From positions 1-6,206 of the forward strand of contig CALCGM010000635.1 in assembly GCA_937900985.1 (NCBI GenBank): a DNA stretch of 6,206 nt, in the 5' to 3' direction. This document shows, one piece after another, positions 1 to 3,950 of this stretch. Within the stretch, counting starts at the first letter, position 1, and each line of letters begins with the position of its first letter. Under the pieces are notes generated by a model, which saw only the letters and a list, made by a program, of their open reading frames with translations, did not search any database and had not been told where the DNA came from. A program made the translations under genes and the position numbers. The DNA is from an uncultured Planctomycetaceae bacterium (lineage in GTDB: Bacteria; Planctomycetota; Planctomycetia; Pirellulales; UBA1268).

Positions 1-148
1 CCGTGTAGGCCACCGGAGCCAGCGCCATCGGCGTGCCGGGGTGGCCGCTCTTGGCCGCTTCGACAGCATCCATCGAGAGGGTGCGGATGGTGTCGATCGC
101 CAGCGTATCGATCTCGGATGCCTGAGGGGCAGTGGTGGAATCGGCCAT
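1..148 (-). CDS. tkt: Transketolase, N-terminal fragment (gene continues off the left edge)
   Basis: Transketolase moves two-carbon ketol units between sugar phosphates in the cytoplasmic pentose phosphate pathway, using thiamine diphosphate and a divalent metal. Only 49 complete codons are visible, starting at an ATG whose complement lies at 146-148. The protein begins MADSTTAPQASEIDTLAIDT. It then reads TLSMDAVEAAKSGHPGTPMA (about residues 23-42) and LAPVAYT. This matches the conserved transketolase N-terminus, in which the His of SGHPG lies at the cofactor/substrate site. The start is supported by GGAG (complement of 154-157), five bases upstream of the ATG. A good promoter lies at 183-212. 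The gene follows the anti-sigma gene in the same direction after a 129-base gap, so it probably has its own promoter rather than depending only on read-through. The TPP-binding GDG region and the rest of the enzyme lie outside the window, so completeness cannot be judged. Confidence 0.93.
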   Translation of the reverse strand, partial: MADSTTAPQASEIDTLAIDTIRTLSMDAVEAAKSGHPGTPMALAPVAYT

Positions 149-182
149 GGTTTCTCCGCGGATTTTTGCAGTTTTGCTGCGG

Positions 183-212
183 AGTCTACGGCCGTTTTGG
201 CGGGAGCGTCAA
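183..212 (-). promoter_or_regulatory. Predicted housekeeping-type promoter of transketolase
   Basis: Read on the minus strand, TTGACG (complement of 207-212) is followed after 18 bases by TAGACT (complement of 183-188). The first matches the sigma-70 -35 consensus at 5 of 6 bases and the second matches the -10 at 4 of 6. Transcription would begin near 176, giving a leader of roughly 28 bases that includes the GGAG ribosome binding site. The same two hexamers, with the same three bases (CCG) after the -10, occur upstream of the permease gene. The TCGTGAAC box at 218-225 ends five bases upstream of the -35. This is prediction from sequence only. Confidence 0.55.
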
Positions 213-217
213 CGAGC

Positions 218-225
218 GTTCACGA
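218..225 (-). promoter_or_regulatory. TCGTGAAC box upstream of transketolase
   Basis: This is one of three copies of TCGTGAAC (minus-strand reading) in the window; all are intergenic and in the same orientation. Here it sits 69 bases before the transketolase ATG, just upstream of the predicted -35 hexamer. A degenerate second copy, TCGTTGAC, begins ten bases further on and overlaps that -35. The core TGAAC resembles ECF sigma -35 elements, and the position would also suit an activator site. No -10 motif is shared at a fixed spacing among the three copies, so its role is undecided. Confidence 0.4.
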
Positions 226-277
226 GTTGGCCGCGCCACTGCCTGTGGACCACGAGATGCGGAGAAGGGCGGGGCCG

Positions 278-1333
278 CTACGGCTGGTGGTGGCTGCCGC
301 CGATGGCGGAGTCGTCGGCGTCGAGGCCGGCAGCAAGGTTGCCGTCGTGGTTGCGGTAGAGATGGTCGCGGTCAGCCGCGAAGGTGGGGTCGAAGACCCG
401 CTGTACGCGGCCATCCTCAAAGAGCACATGATGCAGCCCTGAGGGATGATGAACCGCATGCAGGCCATGGTCGGCTGGAGCGTCGGCCATGATCGGGTGA
501 TGGCCGCGTCGGCTGTTGCGGACCGCCTGCAGCTCGCCGTCGGCATCGCGGTGGCCCAGGGTGTAGCCGAAGTCGCCGCCCATCTGCCGCACCAGCATCT
601 CCAGCCGCTCGGTCCCCACAGCCTTTTCAAGCTCTTCGCGACTGGGAATGCGGAAGGTGCCGCTCTGCGACAGCCCGCTTCCGGGCACGAGCAGCGTGCC
701 GTCGTCTGCCTTGAGCCGGTGCTCGGCCACCAGCGTGGGGGCGTAGAGGCCGGCCCGCGACAGGGGGCCGGTCGGCGGGGGCGTGGGATACTCACGGTGG
801 GCATCGCCGTAGCCGTGGAGAGCACCGCCAAGCACGCCGAGCTTCCGCTCAACGCGGCGGGTTCTGGAGTCTTCGATCGTTTCCAGTAGCAACGGGGCCA
901 GCAGCACCGCCGCCGCGATCGCGGTTGCTCCCAGCAGCAGGCGATCGAGGATGGAGCGGGATGCCGGCACCATCGGTGCTGGCTCCGGAGTCAGAGCAGG
1001 GCTCGGTGGAGGCGGCGGCTCATGTACGGCAGCGTGAACCGTCGCGGCCATCGTCGCCTGGCTGCGAACGAACTGCATCGTGCGGCCAGCAAGGCCAGGG
1101 GGAGCTGGCTCAGCAGCTCGGTCGGCTTCGAGGGGCTCAAAGGCCGAGCGAAGAATCGCCAGCCGTTCTTGCAGATGCTGGGCGTCGGCTGCGGGGATTT
1201 CGGAGGAGCTTTCCCCTCCTGCAGCAGACGCTCCGCTCGCCTCGCGATCCAGGGCCTGTTGCACCCGTGCGGACTCGTCGGCATCGAGCGCGCCGAGCAG
1301 ATAGCCAATGAGGTCGTCTTGCATGGTCAGCAT
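278..1333 (-). CDS. Probable membrane-anchored anti-sigma factor with C-terminal H-x10-DG domain
   Basis: This 351-residue protein is probably the regulator of the ECF sigma factor encoded just upstream. Residues 1-90 look like the cytoplasmic anti-sigma part: DDLIGYLLGALDADESARVQ resembles the opening helix of zinc-type anti-sigma domains. The HxxxCxxC motif is absent and the protein has no cysteine, so it would be a zinc-independent version. A proline-rich linker (about 105-123) leads to one membrane helix (about 129-150) and then a charged EDSRTRRVERK stretch. The remaining roughly 190 residues should be periplasmic. Near the end, HHPSGLHHVLFEDGRV (295-310) is an H-x10-DG version of the motif seen in planctomycete DUF1559/prepilin-like proteins; it is followed by DHLYRNHDGNLAAGLDADDS. 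Such tails are common in planctomycetes and their ligand is unknown. The ATG at 1333 has a poor ribosome site (GGAA only two bases away); the ATG at 1324, three codons on, is an alternative. The role is inferred from membrane topology and from the neighbouring sigma gene. Confidence 0.72.
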   Translation of the reverse strand: MLTMQDDLIGYLLGALDADESARVQQALDREASGASAAGGESSSEIPAADAQHLQERLAILRSAFEPLEADRAAEPAPPGLAGRTMQFVRSQATMAATVHAAVHEPPPPPSPALTPEPAPMVPASRSILDRLLLGATAIAAAVLLAPLLLETIEDSRTRRVERKLGVLGGALHGYGDAHREYPTPPPTGPLSRAGLYAPTLVAEHRLKADDGTLLVPGSGLSQSGTFRIPSREELEKAVGTERLEMLVRQMGGDFGYTLGHRDADGELQAVRNSRRGHHPIMADAPADHGLHAVHHPSGLHHVLFEDGRVQRVFDPTFAADRDHLYRNHDGNLAAGLDADDSAIGGSHHQP

Positions 1334-1411
1334 CGTTCCGGTCGAAAGGCGGAAGTGAGGAGATGGTTCACCTGGTGCGACATCCGTTGCCTGCTCACAA
1401 TGTTTCGGTCA

Positions 1412-1419
1412 GTTCACGA
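1412..1419 (-). promoter_or_regulatory. TCGTGAAC box between the sigma and anti-sigma genes
   Basis: This is the second copy of TCGTGAAC on the minus strand, 78 bases before the anti-sigma ATG at 1333. It is followed directly by TGACCG. A weaker relative, GGTGAACC, lies closer to the gene (complement of 1365-1372). No convincing housekeeping -35/-10 pair is visible in this 106-base gap. If the box is a -35 element, it would give the anti-sigma gene its own sigma-dependent promoter. Confidence 0.38.
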
Positions 1420-1421
1420 AG

Positions 1422-1445
1422 CCGTCACGTTCCCTACCGTCACGT
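1422..1445. repeat. Perfect 9-base direct repeat at the sigma gene stop
   Basis: CCGTCACGT occurs at 1422-1430 and again at 1437-1445, a 15-base period; the second copy spans the sigma stop codon. On the minus strand it reads ACGTGACGG. Together with the TCGTGAAC box 11 bases further on, there are three CGTGA cores in the same orientation (complements of 1440-1444, 1425-1429 and 1414-1418). It may be a tandem binding site for a regulator. With units this short, chance is not excluded. Confidence 0.4.
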
Positions 1446-2105
1446 CCCACACTGGGTCGTCCACGACTCGTTGAGTTTGACGAGGGCCGAGTGCAGGCGG
1501 CTTTTGACCGTTCCCACGGGAATCCCGAGTGCGTCAGCCGCTTCGCGATACTTCATGCCCTGGTGGTACACCAGCAGGAGCGTGGCCTTGAGCTGATCGG
1601 GCAGGTCGTCAACGGCAGCCCGCACCCATGCTTTGGCCTCTTCCTGTTCGTATCGCTGGGCGGCCGTCGGATCGTTTCCCGCGAGAATCTCCACCAGTGC
1701 CGCGACATCATCGCCGCCGGGGCGGTTGTCCAAGCTGACCATTCGGTGCCGCTTGTTTCGCCGCTGGGCGTCGATGGCCTGGTTGGTGGCGATCGTGTAG
1801 AGCCACGGTCGGAATCGCCGGCCTTGCTGGAACTGCTCCTTTTTCAGGTAGATCTGCAGAAACGTTGCCTGAAACACATCCTCCGCCATCTCGGCCTGCC
1901 CGAGATACCGACGGAGATAGTTGAACAGTTCCTGCTCGTAGCGATGCACGAGCACCTCAAAGGCCGACTCGTCGCCACGGTCACAGAACTGCTCCAGCAA
2001 AACTTCGTCGGTCGGGCCGGAAGGCTCGACAGACGACGTCTGCCAGGCCGACCCGCCCTCCTGGGGTGGTTGGTTCCGTCCCGTTTGGGCGGGCAGGTCG
2101 TGCAC
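1440..2105 (-). CDS. ECF-type RNA polymerase sigma factor (sigma-70 family)
   Basis: This is an alternative sigma factor that directs RNA polymerase to a dedicated promoter set. With the GTG start at 2105 it has 221 residues, typical of ECF sigma factors. Region 2 spans about 34-116: DEVLLEQFCDRGDESAFEVL, then MAEDVFQATFLQIY (73-86; region 2.2, polymerase contact) and RPWLYTIATNQAIDAQRR (99-116; regions 2.3-2.4, -10 recognition). Region 4 spans about 155-212, with DLPDQLKATLLLVYHQGMKY followed by the helix-turn-helix REAADALGIPVGTVKSRLHS that reads the -35. There is no region 3. The first 30 residues are unconserved and polar. The frame stays open to 2363 with an ATG there, but that would overlap the divergent permease. 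The GTG has a good ribosome site (GAGGA, complement of 2113-2117, seven bases away), so I prefer it. The gene is followed by the anti-sigma gene after 106 bases, which suggests a regulatory pair. The sigma call is firm; the start is moderately sure. Confidence 0.9.
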   Translation of the reverse strand: MHDLPAQTGRNQPPQEGGSAWQTSSVEPSGPTDEVLLEQFCDRGDESAFEVLVHRYEQELFNYLRRYLGQAEMAEDVFQATFLQIYLKKEQFQQGRRFRPWLYTIATNQAIDAQRRNKRHRMVSLDNRPGGDDVAALVEILAGNDPTAAQRYEQEEAKAWVRAAVDDLPDQLKATLLLVYHQGMKYREAADALGIPVGTVKSRLHSALVKLNESWTTQCGT

Positions 2106-2112
2106 GGACTCT

Positions 2113-2117
2113 TCCTC
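2113..2117 (-). promoter_or_regulatory. Ribosome binding site deciding the sigma factor GTG start
   Basis: GAGGA on the minus strand lies seven bases before the GTG at 2105. It supports this start over the far-upstream ATG at 2363, which would place the coding region across the divergent promoter and the start of the permease gene. Confidence 0.55.
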
Positions 2118-2140
2118 GTTACGCAGCCGGTCAGAAAAAG

Positions 2141-2148
2141 GTTCACGA
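2141..2148 (-). promoter_or_regulatory. TCGTGAAC box upstream of the sigma factor gene
   Basis: This is the third copy of TCGTGAAC on the minus strand, 35 bases before the sigma GTG start. If it is an ECF -35 element, a -10 would fall near 2119-2126 (GCTGCGTA region) and the transcript would have a very short leader just containing the GAGGA site. If transcription instead starts from the TATACT at 2174-2179, the box lies in the leader and would act as an operator. The sequence alone does not choose between these. Confidence 0.4.
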
Positions 2149-2173
2149 GCAGCATTTCCCCGCCCGCCCTCGA

Positions 2174-2179
2174 AGTATA
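2174..2179 (-). promoter_or_regulatory. Possible -10 hexamer for the sigma factor gene
   Basis: TATACT on the minus strand matches the sigma-70 -10 consensus at 5 of 6 bases, in otherwise GC-rich DNA. Transcription would start near 2167, leaving a leader of about 60 bases. No good -35 is present at 16-18 bases upstream (ACGAGA or GACGAG) and there is no extended -10 TG, so the promoter would be weak or depend on an activator. Confidence 0.3.
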
Positions 2180-2255
2180 GCCGGAAGGCAGGGAGATCTC
2201 GTCGTTCGTGTGGCAGGCAGGGTGAGCGGAACGGGGCCTGCGCCATCCAGGGTTT

Positions 2256-2284
2256 TTGACGAGCCCATGCGATCCACCTAGACT
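2256..2284 (+). promoter_or_regulatory. Predicted housekeeping-type promoter of the permease gene
   Basis: TTGACG at 2256-2261 is followed after 17 bases by TAGACT at 2279-2284, matching the sigma-70 -35 and -10 consensus at 5 of 6 and 4 of 6 bases. Transcription would begin near 2291, leaving a leader of about 30 bases with the GGTGGAG ribosome site. The hexamers, and the CCG following the -10, are the same as in the predicted transketolase promoter on the other strand. Confidence 0.6.
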
Positions 2285-2305
2285 CCGTCCAAAGTTGCCC
2301 GGGCG

Positions 2306-2312
2306 GGTGGAG
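2306..2312 (+). promoter_or_regulatory. Ribosome binding site deciding the permease GTG start
   Basis: GGTGGAG at 2306-2312 lies eight bases before the GTG at 2321. The TTG at 2315 in the same frame would be only two bases from the site, too close for normal initiation, so the GTG is the better start. Confidence 0.6.
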
Positions 2313-2320
2313 CGTTGTCA

Positions 2321-3934
2321 GTGTCGGAGACCGCTGTGAAAACCAAGCCCTATCAGTGGGCAATGCCCGGCGACGTCAACGCGTTTTTCGGGCTCGCGCT
2401 CGACAACCTTGCCGACCTCGTGCTGACCGTCGGCCTGCTGAGCACCGTCTTTGACTATCCGGCACAGTTTGCCTTGGGCCATCTCGTGCCTGGCACGGCG
2501 GTGGGTGTCGTCATCGGCGATCTGCTGTTTACCTGGATGGCCTTCCGGCTGGCCCGACGGACCGGGCGGAACGATGTGACGGCGATGCCGCTGGGCCTCG
2601 ACACGCCGAGCACCTTTGGCATGGTGTTTTTCGTGCTCGGGCCGGCCTATCTGGAATCGCTCGGCAGCGGGCTTGAGCAGGAGGCTGCTGCCCGGCATGC
2701 CTGGCATGTGGGCATGTGTGCCATCGTGGCGAGCGGCTTCTTCAAGCTTGCCTGTGCGCCGTTTGCGGCGAGCATCCGCCGGATGGTGCCCCGGGCCGGG
2801 CTGCTCGGCAGCCTGGCGGCGATCGCCCTGGCCCTGATCACCTTCCTGCCGACGCTGGAGATTGTGGGCACGCCGATCGTCGGCCTGGTGTCGATGGGGA
2901 TTGTCCTGGCGAGCCTGACGGCGGCGATTCCGTTTCCCCTGCGGATCCCCGGGGCCCTGGCGGCCCTGGCCGTGGGCGGGGCCCTCTACGCAGTGGGCAC
3001 AACGGCTGGCTGGCTACCTGCCGGCGAGGGGCACGCGATGGTCGACCCGGCTGCGGCTCTCTGGCCGACGGAGTGGCTGGCGGCCGCCAAGCTTGAGTGG
3101 CTTGAGGCCTGGAGCGACACGCTGAAGTATCTGCCGATCGTGATTCCCTTCGCGCTGGGCACCGTCGTGGGCGGCATCGACTGCACGGAGAGCGCGGCGG
3201 CGGCTGGTGACGAGTATCACACCGGGCGGATCATCGCAGTCGAAGGCCTGGCCACGGTGATTGCCGGCGCCTGCGGCGGCGTGATCCAGACCACGCCCTA
3301 CATCGGCCACCCCGCCTACAAGGCGATGGGAGGCCGGGCGGCCTACACCCTGGCCACGGCGGTGATCATCGGCGGGGCCGGTATCACCGGCAGCTTCGCC
3401 TACCTCTACGAGATCATTCCTGCCCCGGCGATCCTGCCGATCCTGGTGTTTATCGGCCTGGAGATCACGGCACAGAGCTTCCATGCCACGCCCGTGCGTC
3501 ACTATCCGGCCGTGGCGATTGCCTGCGTGCCGGCGCTGGCAGCGATGATGGTGATCCACTCCGACAAGATGGCCGCCGCCGGCGCTGTCATCGAAGGCCC
3601 GCTGGCCGTTGAGGTCTACACGCTGCACATGCTGGCCGCTGGCTTCATCGTCACGAGCCTGGTGTGGGCCGGAATGACCGCGAGCCTGATCGACCGGCGG
3701 CTGCTGCGGGCTGCCCTGTGGGCGGTGGCGGCAGGCGGCATGACGCTCTTTGGCATCATCCACTCGCCATTCCCCGACGGCCGACTGTTTGTGCCCTGGT
3801 CGATTGGTGAACTGCCAGAGGTGGCCGCTGGCCGCGGCCCGCTCTCGATGGCGGCTGGCTACCTCCTGCTCGCCGCCACCTTCGCCTTCTGGCGTCTTGC
3901 CCGCGGTGAAGAGCCGGCGGATCAGGCAAGGTAG
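2321..3934 (+). CDS. NCS2-family (xanthine/uracil/AzgA-like) permease, substrate unknown
   Basis: This is a 537-residue inner-membrane transporter with about 12-14 hydrophobic segments. NCS2 proteins take up nucleobases or related compounds with protons or sodium; the substrate here is not known. A short N-terminus precedes AMPGDVNAFFGLALDNLADL (14-33). Motifs expected for the fold are visible: AMPLGLDTPSTFG (88-100), the re-entrant half-helix region; GGIDCTESAAAAGDEY (284-299), at the place of the FDTxGTLxG substrate motif of AzgA-type proteins; and QTTPYIGHPAYKAMGGRAAY (323-342), aligning with the SYIESAxGxxxGxRTG motif of that group. The Y-I spacing and the later G-x-R are kept, but residues that bind the base differ, so a purine or uracil substrate should not be assumed. 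Length is slightly above the usual 430-500. The start is GTG at 2321, chosen by the GGTGGAG site eight bases upstream; TTG at 2315 is an alternative. It is divergent from the sigma gene and convergent with the LptD-like gene, so it is probably transcribed alone. Confidence 0.8.
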   Translation: MSETAVKTKPYQWAMPGDVNAFFGLALDNLADLVLTVGLLSTVFDYPAQFALGHLVPGTAVGVVIGDLLFTWMAFRLARRTGRNDVTAMPLGLDTPSTFGMVFFVLGPAYLESLGSGLEQEAAARHAWHVGMCAIVASGFFKLACAPFAASIRRMVPRAGLLGSLAAIALALITFLPTLEIVGTPIVGLVSMGIVLASLTAAIPFPLRIPGALAALAVGGALYAVGTTAGWLPAGEGHAMVDPAAALWPTEWLAAAKLEWLEAWSDTLKYLPIVIPFALGTVVGGIDCTESAAAAGDEYHTGRIIAVEGLATVIAGACGGVIQTTPYIGHPAYKAMGGRAAYTLATAVIIGGAGITGSFAYLYEIIPAPAILPILVFIGLEITAQSFHATPVRHYPAVAIACVPALAAMMVIHSDKMAAAGAVIEGPLAVEVYTLHMLAAGFIVTSLVWAGMTASLIDRRLLRAALWAVAAGGMTLFGIIHSPFPDGRLFVPWSIGELPEVAAGRGPLSMAAGYLLLAATFAFWRLARGEEPADQAR

Positions 3935-3950
3935 TGGCGGGCCGACGGGC

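Noticed and set aside
154..184. Inverted repeat CTCCGC / GCGGAG (154-159 and 179-184) that could hide the transketolase ribosome site in a hairpin
   Set aside because: The predicted transcript start (near 176) lies inside the repeat, so the distal arm would mostly not be transcribed. The stem is only six base pairs with a 19-base loop.
236..253. Small palindromes CCAC-TGCCT-GTGG and GTGGACCAC after the anti-sigma stop, as a terminator
   Set aside because: The stems are only four base pairs, there is no T-run, and such sequences are common in GC-rich DNA.
2193..2200. 8-base palindrome GAGATCTC as an operator
   Set aside because: It is a single short palindrome with no second copy and no link to the predicted promoter elements.
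2106..2363. N-terminal extension of the sigma factor up to the ATG at 2363
   Set aside because: It would overlap the divergent permease start and its promoter, the encoded residues show no sigma-like sequence, and the GTG at 2105 has a good ribosome site.
2318..3763. Long antisense open frames opposite the permease and overlapping frames opposite the anti-sigma and LptD-like genes
   Set aside because: They are low-complexity Arg/His/Pro/Ala-rich translations expected as shadows of GC-rich genes, with no domain or ribosome site that I recognise.
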